Source of the DNA: Anaeramoeba ignava
Lineage: Eukaryota; Metamonada; Anaeramoebidae
Direction of reading: 5' to 3'
DNA: 64,000 nt
Assembly: GCA_028826165.1 (NCBI GenBank)
Contig: JAPDFW010000075.1
Location: 320,501-384,500, forward strand
In this document: piece by piece, positions 44,501-56,307 of the stretch
Position numbering within the stretch: the stretch's first letter is position 1
Layout: the number at the start of each line of letters is the position of its first letter
The notes under the pieces: generated by a model
The model's input: only the letters and a program-made list of their open reading frames with translations
The model's database searches: none
What the model was told of the DNA's origin: nothing
Position numbers and translations under genes: made by a program

Positions 44501-45834
44501 TTTAAATATTGATTTAAATATTGATTTAAATATTTATTTAAATATTGATTTAAATATTAATTTAAATATTGATTTAATTTAAATATTGATTTAAATATTA
44601 ATTTAAATATTAATTTAAATATTAATTTAAATATTAATTTAAATATTGATTTAAATATTAATTTAAATATTGATTTAAATATTGATTTAAATATTTAATT
44701 TAAAATATTTTAAATTGATTTAAATATTAATTTAAATATTAATTTAAATATTGATTTAAATATTTGATTTAAATATTTGATTTAAATATTTGATTTAAAT
44801 ATTTGATTTAAATATTAATTTTAAATAAATTGATTTAAATATTAATCTAAATATTGATTTAAATAATTTAAATATTGATTTAAATATTGATTTAAATATT
44901 TGATTTAAATATTAATTTAAATATTTGATTTAAATATTAATTTAAATATTAATTTAAATATTAATTTAAATATTAATTTAAATATTGATTTAAATATTGA
45001 TTAAATATTGATTAAATATTAATTTAAATATTGATTAAAATATTGATTTAAATATTTGATTAAAATATTAATTTAAAATATTGATTTAAATATTAATTTA
45101 AATATTGATTTAAATATTTGATTTAAATATTGATTTAAAAATTGATTTAAATATTGATTTAAATATTAATTTAAATATTTGATTTAAATATTAATTTAAA
45201 TATTAATTTAAATATTAATTTAAATATTGATTTAAATATTGATTTAAATATTGATTTAAATATTGATTTAAATATTGATTTAAATATTTGATTTAAATAT
45301 TGATTTAAATATTAATTTAAATATTTGATTTAAATATTGATTTAAATATTAATTTAAATATTGATTTAAATATTAATTTAAATATTGATTTAAATATTAA
45401 TTTAAATAATTTAAATATTAATTTAAATATTAATTTAAATATTTGATTTAAAAATTGATTTAAATTGAAAATTGATTTAAGCACTTTTGCTGGATATTCA
45501 TTTTGAATAAGAATTAAAAGTTCGTTAACTTGATTTTTGATTTCTTCATTCTTATTGGTAATTTCAGAAATAATCATTTCAATTGAATTCCATTCTAAAC
45601 ATTTAATCCAATGATCTCCATTATTAATTTTAAAATCTTTAAGTTCTAATAATTTATTAAAACTTTGAATTGAAGAAGATGTAATTTTTTGATTAAATTC
45701 AACAATTTTATTCTGGAATTAAAAAAGAAAATATATTTTTAGTTTATTCAAAAATTTTAATTAAAAAATGAATTTGTTTTTTGTAATTTTTTTGTTTTAT
45801 TTTTTACAGATTCAAGAAGTTCTTTAAAATTCAT
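41555..45834 (-). CDS. helical-repeat protein (possibly glomulin/ALF4-like) with acidic and His-rich inserts; +1 frame break
   Basis: Four exons: 45834-45808, 45712-45485, 43589-42926 and 42601-41555; about 654 aa. Introns are 95, 1895 and 324 nt. The sequence is alpha-helical throughout (ESEIRITLLQILQKTLL, LPHLISFIEPFV, GMTLLFFGLLQ, FILDLIVSTPFQMILALLI), typical of ARM/HEAT folds. Glomulin/Ybp2-type proteins are a weak guess only. Exon 3 has an acidic tract (residues about 165-190) and an unusual run of about 35 alternating His-Asn/Asp/Glu residues. That run hits a TAA at 43002-43004, yet an open frame (HDHEIKENQLNQNFWIGF) continues in the +1 frame to a GTATCA donor whose phase fits exon 4. 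The break is therefore a one-base indel or recoding. The region 41328-41554 upstream of the TLDc gene holds only A/T runs. Confidence 0.65.
42602..42900. repeat. about five ~58-bp units in intron 3 of the helical-repeat gene
   Basis: The unit reads approximately TTTATATTTGGAAAAAGTTT followed by TATAAGAATAAATAAGATAAATAATTAATAA, with small indels. It is confined to the intron. Confidence 0.8.
43600..45470. repeat. 1.9-kb intronic array, unit 12 bp (TTTAAATATTRA)
   Basis: Fills intron 2 (43590-45484) of the helical-repeat gene. Units alternate TTTAAATATTAA, TTTAAATATTGA and a 13-bp TTTGATTTAAATA form. There is no gene inside. Confidence 0.95.
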
Positions 45835-45937
45835 TTAATTTTTTTAAATATTTTAAATTAAAAAAAATGAAAAAAAATGAAAATCAAAAAAATAATTTTT
45901 TTCCATTTTTTTTTTCATTTTTCTTTTTTTAAAAAAA
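45835..45937. promoter_or_regulatory. 103-bp divergent intergenic region
   Basis: The starts of the helical-repeat gene (minus) and the VPS9 gene (plus) are only 103 bp apart. The stretch reads as ATGAAAAAAAATGAAAA on the left and TTTTTTCCATTTTTTTTT and TCATTTTTC on the right, again a mirror layout. It is the most compact candidate bidirectional promoter in the window. Confidence 0.45.
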
Positions 45938-48577
45938 ATGAATTTAGTTGTTTTTGAAAAACAAAATTGTTTTAATGAAAATCAAGAAACAAAAAAAGCT
46001 CTTCATAAATTACTTCATAATTTTTTAGTTTCAATTCCCAAAACAACATTTTCAGTTATTAAAATAAATCGGTTAAAAAATTTTAATTAAAAAAATTAAA
46101 TTATAAAAATTTAAATTAAAAATTTCAATTAAAAATTTAAATTAAAAATTTAATTAGATGGGGAAATTTTAGACCAAGAATTCTTCGTTTAACTGGATTT
46201 GGAATGCTAAATATTAGACCAAAAGAACAAATTTCAGAAAAACAAAAAAAAATATTAAATAAATTTTGTGACGAATCAGATTTTTTATTAGGAAATATTA
46301 CAGAATTTTTTCTTTATTCTGAAATTCAAAAAGTTACTCTTTTAGATCCTAAATTATTTATAATTGAATCCCAAAATAGACATCCTCATCGTTACTTTTG
46401 TGATATTGCCTTTTTTTTATCAAAAGAAATTGCAAGTCGTTGTTCTATTCAGTTTTATTTGTTTGATAGAAAAAATCCTTTTGTTTTTAAAACTATGACA
46501 AATTTAAAAGCTATGAATTATGTTACTCAAAAAAATCAAAATAAAAAAATTATTCAAACTGATTTTATTGATCTTACTCCTGATTCAATGCTTCCCAAAC
46601 AATCAGAAAATCAAAATCAAAATCAAAATCAAATTGAAAATGAAAATCAAAATCAAATTCAAAATCAAAATCAAAATCAAAATCAAAATCAAAATCAAAT
46701 TGAAAATGAAAATCAAATTGAAAATCAAAATGAAAATCAAATTGAAAATCAAAATCAAATTGAAAATCAAAATCAAATTGAAAATCAAAATCAAATTGAA
46801 AATCAAAATCAAATTGAAAATCAAAATGAAAATCAAAATGAAAATCAAAATGAAAATCAAAATCAAATTGAAAATCAAAATCAAAATCAAAATCAAATTG
46901 AAAATCAAAATCAAAATCAAAATCAAAATCAAAATCAAATTGAAAATGAAAATCAAAATCAAAATCAAAATCAAAATCAAAATCAAAATCAAAATCAAAA
47001 TCAAATTGAAAATCAAATTGAAAATCAAAATGAAAATCAAAATGAAAATCAAAATCAAAATCAAAATGAAAATCAAAATGAAAATCAAAATCAAAATCAA
47101 AATCAAAATCAAAATCAAAATCAAATTGAAAATCAAATTGAAAATCAAAATGAAAATCAAAATGAAAATCAAAATCAAAATGAAAATCAAAATCAAAATC
47201 AAAATCAAAATCAAAATCAAAATCAAAATCAAAATCAAAATCAAAATGAAAATCAAAATCAAAATCAAAATCAAATCAAAATCAAATTGAAAATCAAAAT
47301 CAAAATCAAAATCAAATTGAAAATCAAAATCAAAATCAAAATCAAAATCAAAATCAAAATCAAAATCAAAATCAAATCAAAATCAAATTGAAAATCAAAT
47401 TGAAAATCAAAATCAAATTCAAAATCAAAATGAAAATCAAAATCAAAATCAAAATCAAAATCAAAATCAAAATCAAAATCAAAATCAAAATCAAAATGAA
47501 AATCAAATTAAAAATCAAATTAAAAATCAAAATCAAAATGAAAATCAAATTAAAAATAAAATTCAAAATCAATTAAAAAAAAATCAAATTATCAAAATAA
47601 AAAAAGAAAATAACTTTAAATATCCACATTCAGAAGAACCAGAAGATAATCGTGATAGCCTTGATATAAGTTCACAAAGTATTCAATCAGATGATGAAAT
47701 TTTATATGCACAAAAATTAGTGATTAATTATGAATTTTATACATCAAAACTCGAGAAAGAAAATTATGGAATAATTAGTAAATTTGATTTCTTAATTCCA
47801 TGCACTTTGAAATTATTATCATTAAAAGGAATAGAACTTTCAGAAATTGTTTTGGAAAATAAACTTCTTGATATTATGTCTGAAAATTCAAAAAAGAAAA
47901 TTGAAAATTTTAAAAGAGATTTAAGAATAAATCAACAAAATATCTCAAATTTAAGTGTAAAAATTCGCAAATTTATTCAACAAATTAGATTTGAAACAAT
48001 AAAAAAATTAAAAGAAAAAGAAAATGAAACAGATTTAGAAAATATTGAAATAATAAATGCAATTCTTGAAAGATTATTAGAAGAAATGATCATTTCACCA
48101 AATTTTGATAAAATTAATGGATTTATCAAAAAGAAAAATGAATTAGAAGATCAAAAAATTCATGATCAAATCCAAAAATTGAAGAAAAAGAATTTTGATT
48201 ATTTTGGATTGCCAAATCAATTATCAAAAATTGATTGGAGTCTTTCTTCAAGAATTTTACGTACTTTTAATATTTGCAAACTTCCTTATGAATTTTTAAA
48301 TGTTCTTCTTACAACTGCTGATAGTGTTTTTCATACAATTAACTCTAATATTTTGAATCATGATATTCAAAGTGAACCTAATAAATTGGTTACTGGTGAT
48401 GATTTTCTTCCAATTTTTGTTTTTGTTCTTGTAAATTCTCAAATTGAAAATTTGGTTTCTATTTCAGAATATTTAATTGATTATTCAGATCCAAAAGAAA
48501 TGAATCATGAATCTGGTTATTATTTAACCACTTTTTGCTCTTCAATTCAGTTTATTAAAACTTCTGAAAATTTATAA
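45938..48577 (+). CDS. VPS9-domain protein (Rab5-type GEF) with long Asn/Gln/Glu linker; frame breaks inside the linker
   Basis: Exons 45938-46071 and 46158-48577 (86-nt intron), about 850 aa. Residues 1-215 form a conserved-looking N-terminal region of unknown type (WGNFRPRILRLTGFG, HPHRYFCDIAFFLSKEIASR). A tract of about 320 residues of Asn-Gln, Asn-Glu and Ile-Glu repeats (46600-47570) follows, then an acidic link and coiled coil. The C-terminus is a VPS9 catalytic domain: LPYEFLNVLLTTADSVF, GDDFLPIFVFVLVNSQIENL, and GYYLTTFCSSIQFI. VPS9 domains exchange GDP for GTP on Rab5-family GTPases, so endosomal traffic is the likely site. Two one-base losses (CAAAT for CAAAAT, near 47272 and 47375) shift the frame inside the repeat; the total is -2, so a third event or an assembly error is implied. 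Both flanks are unambiguously coding. Confidence 0.82.
46600..47575 (+). repeat. coding CAAAAT/GAAAAT/CAAATT hexamer tract
   Basis: About 160 hexamers encoding Asn-Gln, Asn-Glu and Ile-Glu pairs within the VPS9 gene. A block containing CAAATCAAAATCAAATTG occurs twice about 103 bp apart, so the same one-base loss was copied by a local duplication. Confidence 0.85.
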
Positions 48578-48649
48578 AATCAAAAAAGAAAACAAAAGAA
48601 ATTTTTATTAAATTTTCAAAAAAGATTTAATAAAGATTTTTAATTAATT

Positions 48650-51500
48650 TTACATTAATTTTGGAATAATATTTAATTAATAATTTATTAATAAATTTAT
48701 TTATAATTTAATAATTAAATAGATTTAAATTAATAATTAATATTTTATTATTAATTTAATTGATAATTTATATTTAATATTTTTTAATTAATTTTATATT
48801 AATTTTGAAATAATATTTAATTAATAATTTATTAATAAATTTATTTATAATTTAATAATTAAATTGATTTAAATTAATAATTAATATTTTATTATTAATT
48901 TAATTGATAATTTTTATTTAATATTTTTAATTAATTTTATATTAATTTTGAAATAATATTTAATTAATTATTTATTAATAAATTTATTTATAATTTAATA
49001 ATTAAATAGATTTAAATTAAATAATTAATATTTTTATTATTAATTTAATTGATAATTTATATTTAATATTTTTATTTAATTTTATATTAATTTTGGAATA
49101 ATGTTTAATTAATATTTTATTAATAAATTTATTTATAATTTAATAATTAAATATATTTAAATTTATAATTAATATTTTATTATTAATTTAATTGAGTAAT
49201 TTATATTTAATATTTTTAATTAAATTTATATTAATTTTGAAATAATATTTTATTAATAATTTATTAATAAATTTATTTATAATTTAATAATTAAATAGAT
49301 TTAAATTAATAATTAATATTTTATTATTAATTTAATTGATAATTTTTATTTAATATTTTTAATTAATTTTATATTAATTTTGGAATAATATTTAATTTAT
49401 TATTTATTAATAAATTTATTTATAATTTAATAAATAAATATATTTAAATTAATAATTAATATTTTATTATTATTAATTGATAATTTATATTTAATATTTT
49501 TAATTAATTTTATATTAATTTTTGAAATAATGTTTTATCAATAATTTATTAATAAATTTATTTATAATTTAATAATTAAATATATTTAAATTGATAATTA
49601 ATATTTTTATTTATTAATTTAATTGATAAATTTATATTTAATATTTTTAATTAAATTTATATTAATTTTGAAATAATATTTTATTAATAATTTATTAATA
49701 AATTTATTTATAATTTAATAATTAAATATATTTAAAATTAATAATTAATATTTTATTATTAATTTAATTGATATATTTTTAATATTTTTATTTAATTTTA
49801 TATTAATTTTGGAATAATATTTAATTTATTATTTATTAATAAATTTATTTATAATTTAATAATTAAATATATTTAAATTGATAATTAATATTTTATTATT
49901 AATTTAATTGATAATTTATATTTAATATTTTTAATTAAATTTATATTAATTTTGGAATAATATTTAATTAATAATTTATTAATAAATTTATTTATAATTT
50001 AATAATTAAATATATTTAAATTAATAATTAATATTTTATTATTAATTTAATTGATAATTTTTATTTAATATTTTTAATTAAATTTATATTAATTTTGGAA
50101 TAATGTTTAATTAATATTTTATTAATAAATTTATTTATAATTTAATAATTAAATATGATTTAAATTGATAATTAATATTTTATTATTAATTTAATTGATA
50201 ATTTATATTTAATATTTTTAATTAAATTTATATTAATTTTGAAATAATATTTTATTAATTATTTATTAATAAATTTATTTATAATTTAATAATTAAATAG
50301 ATTTAAATTAATAATTAATATTTTTATTATTAATTTAATTGATAATTTTTATTTAATATTTTTAATTAATTTTATATTAATTTTGGAATAATGTTTAATT
50401 AATAATTTATTAATAAATTTATTTATAATTTAATAATTAAATATATTTAAATTGATAATTAATATTTTATTATTAATTTAATTGATAATTTATATTTAAT
50501 ATTTTTAATTAATTTTATATTAATTTTGAAATAATATTTAATTAATAATTTATTAATAAATTTATTTATAATTTAATAATTAAATTGATTTAAATTAATA
50601 ATTAATATTTTATTATTAATTTAATTGATAATTTTATATTTAATATTTTTAATTAAATTTTATATTAATTTTTGGAATAATATTTAATTAATTATTTATT
50701 AATAAATTTATTTATAATTTAATAATTAAATAGATTTAAATTTATAATTAATATTTTATTATTAATTTAATTGATAATTTATATTTAATATTTTTAATTA
50801 ATTTTATATTAATTTTTAAATAATATTTAATTAATAATTTATTATTAAATTTATTTATAATTTAATAATTAAATAGATTTAAATTAATAATTAATATTTT
50901 TATTATTAATTTAATTGATAATTTATATTTAATATTTTTAATTAATTTTTATATTAATTTTGAAATAATATTTAATTAATTAATTTATTATTAAATTTAT
51001 TTTATAATTTAATAATTAAATATATTTAAATTGATAATTAATATTTTATTATTAATTTAATTGATAATTTATATTTAATATTTTTAATTAAATTTATATT
51101 AATTTTGAAATAATATTTAATTTTATTAATAAATTTATTTATAATTTAATAATTAAATTGATTTAAATTGATAATTAATATTTTATTATTAATTTAATTG
51201 ATAATTTTTATTTAATATTTTTAATTAATTTTATATTAATTTTGGAATAATATTTAATTTATTATTTATTAATAAATTTATTTATAATTTAATAATTAAA
51301 TAGATTTAAATTTAATAATTAATATTTTATTATTAATTTAATTGATAATTTATATTTAATATTTTTTAATTAATTTTATATTAATTTTGAGATAATATTT
51401 ATTAATTATTTTATTAATAAATTTATTTATAATTTAATAATTAAATAGATTTAAATTAATAATTAATATTTTATTATTAATTTAATTGATAATTTTTTTA
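48650..51500. repeat. A/T satellite, about 20 units of ~143 bp
   Basis: The unit holds AAATTTATTTATAATTTAAT, TTAATATTTTATTATTAATT, TTATATTTAATATTTTTAAT and TTAATTTTGAAATAATATTT in fixed order. The first word recurs at about 48693, 48837, 48980, 49126, 49269, 49412, 49553, 49700 and 49840, then onward to about 51420. Spacing is 140-147 bp. No coding potential is seen. It lies between the VPS9 gene and the small coiled-coil gene. Confidence 0.92.
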
Positions 51501-51707
51501 ATTGTTTTTATTTTAAGTTGTTTTTATCAATTTTTTGAAATAATAACGTTATTAAAAATTTAAATAAAAATAGAGAACAATAAAAAAAAGAAAAAATTTA
51601 ATTAAAAAATTTTTTTTTCATTTTTCATTTTTCATTTTTAATTTTTCTTTTAATTTTTATTTTTCATTATTGTTTTTATTATTTAAATATTATAAAAAGA
51701 GAAAAAG

Positions 51708-52562
51708 ATGTCTTTTAATTCAGATTCACCAGTTCCTATTTCAGATTCTGATAAAGCTTTACAATCTTTTGATAATTCATTTAATGGTAAAAAAATAAAA
51801 AAATTTAAAATAAAATAATAAAAAGAAATAATTAAATTTTTTTCCTTTTTTTATTCTTTTTATATTTTATAGTTGATCAACAGTAATTTATCTTTTTATA
51901 GATTTTTTTTAAATATAAATTTTAAATATAAATTTTTTTAATTTTTTAAAAACAGATCAAAATTCGCAGCTTTTGATTCTTTTGATTCAGATGATTATAT
52001 ATTTAATGAAATAATTGATTTTGATAATATAAAAGATATAGAATATGAAGAATTTATTCGAGAACAAAAGTAAAAAAAAATTAAATCTAAATCTAAATTA
52101 AATTAATTCCAAAAAAAAATTCTCATTTAAATTTTGAATTTAAACAAAAATATAAAAAGATTAATTGAAGAATTAATTTCTCTTCGTGAAGGAAATCAAG
52201 AACTTAAAAATCAAGAAAAAGAATTAATTAATTCAGTTAAAGAACTTAAAATAGAAATTAATAAAGAAAAACAAGTTCGAGAAAAACAAACAAAAGAACT
52301 TGAAAATCAAAGAGAAATGCTTGAATATTTAATCAATAAAATAACTGATGAAAATATAAATGCAGATACTCAAACTCCTGAATCTTGTTCTTTGGAAGAA
52401 ATTGAAGCTGATATGGCAACTTATTCTGCTCTTTTAAAAACTGAATATTTAAATCAACAAACAAAAATTCTTGAATATAAACATGAAATTCAACAACTTA
52501 AAAAAAGAAAAGAAAAAGCTGTCAACAAACCAAATCAAAATCTCAAAAAGAAAGCATTTTAA
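51708..52562 (+). CDS. small coiled-coil protein with a 10-nt microexon
   Basis: Exons 51708-51786, 51873-51882, 51956-52069 and 52160-52562 join to about 201 aa. Exon 2 is only 10 nt (TTGATCAACA) but is needed to join phases and has GT/AG borders on both sides. Residues 1-65 are acidic and Ser/Asp/Phe-rich (MSFNSDSPVPISDSDKALQS). Residues about 70-195 are coiled coil (LIEELISLREGNQELKNQEK, LKTEYLNQQTKILEYKHEI), ending in a basic KRKEKAVNKPNQNLKKKAF. No domain is recognised. The 5' flank (51600-51680) carries repeated TTTTTCATTTTTCATTTTT. Confidence 0.7.
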
Positions 52563-52780
52563 ATTATAATAATTTAAATTCAAACAAAAAAAAAATAAAC
52601 AAAAATTTGAAAATTTGGATTTCATGTAAAAGAAAAATAAACAATAATTGGAAAGTGGATTTCATGTAAAAAGAAAAAAAAATCATTTACAAATTATATT
52701 TTTTACTTGTTTTTGTTTTTTTAAATAAATTAAAAAAAGCATTTATTTATAATTTCTTTTTTACTTTTTTACTTTTTTAT

Positions 52781-55700
52781 TTAATTTCCTAAATCAAAAA
52801 TTAAAAGTAATTGTAAAATTCGAGAATTATGAAAAACAAGATCAAATATTTGATCAAGAGTTAAATCAAAATTTGTTTTTGTTTTTGAATATTGTTGACG
52901 AATTTCTTGAATTATTTTTTGAACCAAAGTTTTTGTTTCAGTTTGAGAAGAAGAAATTAAAGAAATCCAAACAGATAAAATTTTAGAAAAATCTTGACTT
53001 TTAATTAAATCAACAGATCCAAATAATTCTTGAAATAAAACTAAAATGATTTTGAAATTAAAATTTTAAAAAATAAAAATTGAATTGAATAATTTTTGTT
53101 TTAATCAATTAACTAACCTTTTATTTTTTCAAAAGGATGTCCTGATGAAATTATTATTAAGGATGTAAATAAATCAATAATTTGTATTTCGTTATTTGAA
53201 TCATGTTCAATAATTTCAATTAATTTTCTAATTATTCCTCTGTGTGAAAGAGTTAATCCAGAAAGAAATGAAACAATATCTTCAAATGATAAATTTGGTT
53301 TTTCATGATCTTCTTTCCATTCATCATATTTTGCTTTTAGTTGTATAGGTGTAAATATACTTAATCTTCGAAGTTCAACAACTTGTTTATGATTATAACT
53401 TAATAAATTTTCTTTTTTTTGTTCATTTCCCTTTTTAAATTTTTAAATAAATTTTAAAATAAATATTTAAAATAAATTTTTAAATCAATATTTAAATCAA
53501 TATTTAAATAAATTTTTATCCGATTTTTAAATAAATTTTTAAATAAATATTTAAAATAAATTTTTAAATAAATTTTTAAATAAATTTTTAAATAAATTTT
53601 TAAATAAATTTTTAAATAAATTTTTAAATAAATTTTTATCCGATTTTTAAATAAATTTTTAAATAAATTTTTAAATAAATTTTTAAATAAATTTTAAATA
53701 AATTTTTAAATAAATTTTTAAATAAATATTTAAATAAATTTTGATTTTTAAATCAATTTTTAAATAGATTTTTAAATAAATTTTTAAATAAATATTTAAA
53801 TCAATTTTAAATAAATTTTTAAATAAATTTTTATCCGATTTTTAAATCAATATTTAAATAAATTTTTATCCGATTTTTTAAATAAATATTTAAATAAATT
53901 TTTAAATAAATATTTAAAATAAATTTTTAAATAAATATTTAAATAGATATTTAAATAAATTTTTAAATAAATATTTAAATAAATTTTTAAATAAATTTTT
54001 AAATAAATATTTAAATAAATTTTTAAATAAATTTTTAAATAAATTTTTAAATCAATTTTTAAAATAAATTTTTATCCGATTTTTAAATAAATTAAAATAA
54101 ATTTTTAAATAAATTTTTAGAATAAATTTTTAAATAAATATTTAAATAAATATTTATCCGATTTTAAATCAATTTTTAAATAAATATTTAAATAAATTTT
54201 TATCCGATTTTTAAATCAATTTTTAAATGAAAAATATTTAAATAAATTTTTATCCGATTTTTAAATCAATTTTAAATAAATATTTAAATAAATTTTTAAA
54301 TAAATTTTTAAATCAATTTTAAATAAATATTTAAATAAATTTTGATTTTGATTTTTAAATCAATTTTAAATAAATTTTTAAATAAATTTTAAAATAAATT
54401 TTAAATAAATATTTAAATAAATTTTAAAATAAATTTTTAAATAAATTTTTAAATAAATTTTTATCCGATTTTTAATTAAATATTTATCCGATTTTTAAAT
54501 AAATTTTTAAATAAATTTTAAAATAAATATTTAAATAAATTTTTAAATTAAATTTTTAATTTTAAATTACATTTTGATTTTAAACTTGGCTTTATTAACT
54601 GCTTGAATCCATTTTACTTTTTCATTCTCATCTTTACATCGAAAATTAAAAGTTCTTCTTTTTGATTCTTCTATTGGAGCAATTGAAAAAGCATTTTTTG
54701 ATTTTGGATTTACAACTATTTTCACATCACATAAAGGAACTTCACCAAGAGCACTTGTATCCTGAATATTGTTTGAATTTTATTTTGATTTTGATTTTGA
54801 TTTTAAATTTGATTTTGATTTTCATTTTTAATTTGATTTTGATTTTCAATTTGATTTTCATTTTGATTTTGATTTTGATTTTTATTTTGATTTTGATTTT
54901 GATTTTGATTTTGATTTTGATTTTGATTTTGATTTTGATTTTGATTTTGATTTTGATTTTGATTTTGATTTTGATTTTGATTTTGATTTTGATTTTGATT
55001 TTGATTTTGATTTTGATTTTGATTTTGATTTTGATTTTGATTTTGATTTTGATTTTGATTTTGATTTTGATTTTGATTTTGATTTTGATTTTGATTTTGA
55101 TTTTGATTTTGATTTTGATTTTGATTTTGATTTTGATTTTAATTTTAATTTTAATTTTGATTTTGATTTTGATTTTGATTTTGATTTTGATTTATATTTA
55201 TATTTAATTCAAATATTATTTTTTTACTGTTGGTGATTTATAATAAAAAAGACCAGAATCTTTCAAAATAAACCAACGTTTTTTCCAACTACGATATCCA
55301 CCACCTTGTTTTTTCATATATCCTCTCATTTCAGGATGTTGAAATTTTTTTAATTCTTTCTATAAAATAAAATTAAAATAAATTCTTTTTCTTCTTTTTC
55401 TTCTTTTTAAAAAAAATATTTCCTGAATTTACTTTTGCAATAGAAATTGCACATTGAATTGCATCAATCCATTCAAATTGTTCTTTTTCATCTGATGCTT
55501 GAAAAGTAAATATTCTATATAAAGTATGTATTTCAATTCCATATTGCAATGTTTGATTAATTGCAACACTTTTAGCTTGATTTAAATTAACAAAATTCTT
55601 CAATTTTTTTTTCTGTTGAAAAATTAATTTTCAATCCAAATTTTTTTTTTTTCAATTAAAATTTTTCTTAATTAAAATTATAAATAGAATTAAAATTATA

Positions 55701-56081
55701 AATACATCTTCAGAATCATAATAATAAAGAATACGATCAGATTTTAAACAAAACCTTTTATAATTATTAAATTATAATAATTATTTAAAATAAAAAAAAA
55801 TATAAAAGAAAAAAGTTTAATTTAATAAAAATTTACCATCTTTTTCTCCAATTATTTCTTTGATAAGCTTGTTTATTAATCCATCCTTCTTTGTTTACAA
55901 ACTAAATTATTATTTATTTATTTTGTTTTTTAAAAAATTAAAAATTAAAAATAAAAAATTAAAAAAGAGGAAAATAAAATGAAAAGAAAATAAAAGAAAA
56001 GAGAATTACAATAACTTGACTTGCATGTTCAATTTCTGGATATTTATTTAAATTAGGAGAAAAATCAAATTGAGGTTCCAT
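52781..56081 (-). CDS. tandem PH-domain protein with C-terminal helical domain
   Basis: Eight exons: 56081-56010, 55901-55837, 55754-55706, 55612-55433, 55359-55228, 54761-54600, 53430-53118 and 53040-52781; about 410 aa. PH domain 1 covers residues about 25-120 (EGWINKQAYQRNNWRKRWFC, ILYYYDSED, closing EKEQFEWIDAIQCAI). PH domain 2 covers about 130-235 (MRGYMKKQGGGYRSWKKRWF, LFYYKSP, DENEKVKWIQA). The Lys/Arg pattern of their first strands is of the phosphoinositide-binding kind. Residues about 235-410 are helical and EF-hand-like in rhythm (LSFEDIVSFLSGLTL, FGSVDLIKSQDFSKILSVW) but without convincing calcium loops. A membrane-recruited adaptor is likely. Donor 54599 was chosen over one at 54585 because only it keeps frame. 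Intron 7 is 1169 nt of satellite. Confidence 0.8.
53431..54560. repeat. intronic array, 12-bp unit (TTTTTAAATAAA) with ten TATCCGA inserts
   Basis: Fills intron 7 of the tandem-PH gene. Ten copies of TTTTTATCCGATTTTTAAA are embedded near 53518, 53638, 53832, 53868, 54073, 54155, 54202, 54251, 54464 and 54485. CCG is striking in an array that is otherwise free of G+C. Confidence 0.9.
54780..55195. repeat. TTTTGA hexamer array in intron 6 of the tandem-PH gene
   Basis: About 400 bp of GATTTT units with few variants. The plus-strand Ile-Leu frame over it is an artefact. Confidence 0.92.
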
Positions 56082-56307
56082 AATAATAATTATAATAAAA
56101 TAATAATAAAATAGAAAAATAAAAATGAAAAAAAAAAATGAAAAAAATTTTTTTTGGATTTTTAATTATTCTTTTTAAAAAAAAAGCAAAAAAAAAAAAA
56201 TCAATCCAAAAAAATCAATCAATTAAAAGAAATCAATCAAAAAAAAAAAGGGAAAAAGAATTCAAAAGGAAAAATTGAATTTTAAAAAGGGAAATAAAAA
56301 AGGGATT

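Noticed and set aside
54662-55207. Plus-strand Ile-Leu protein of about 180 aa
   Set aside because: It overlaps an exon of the minus-strand tandem-PH gene and a TTTTGA array in its intron.
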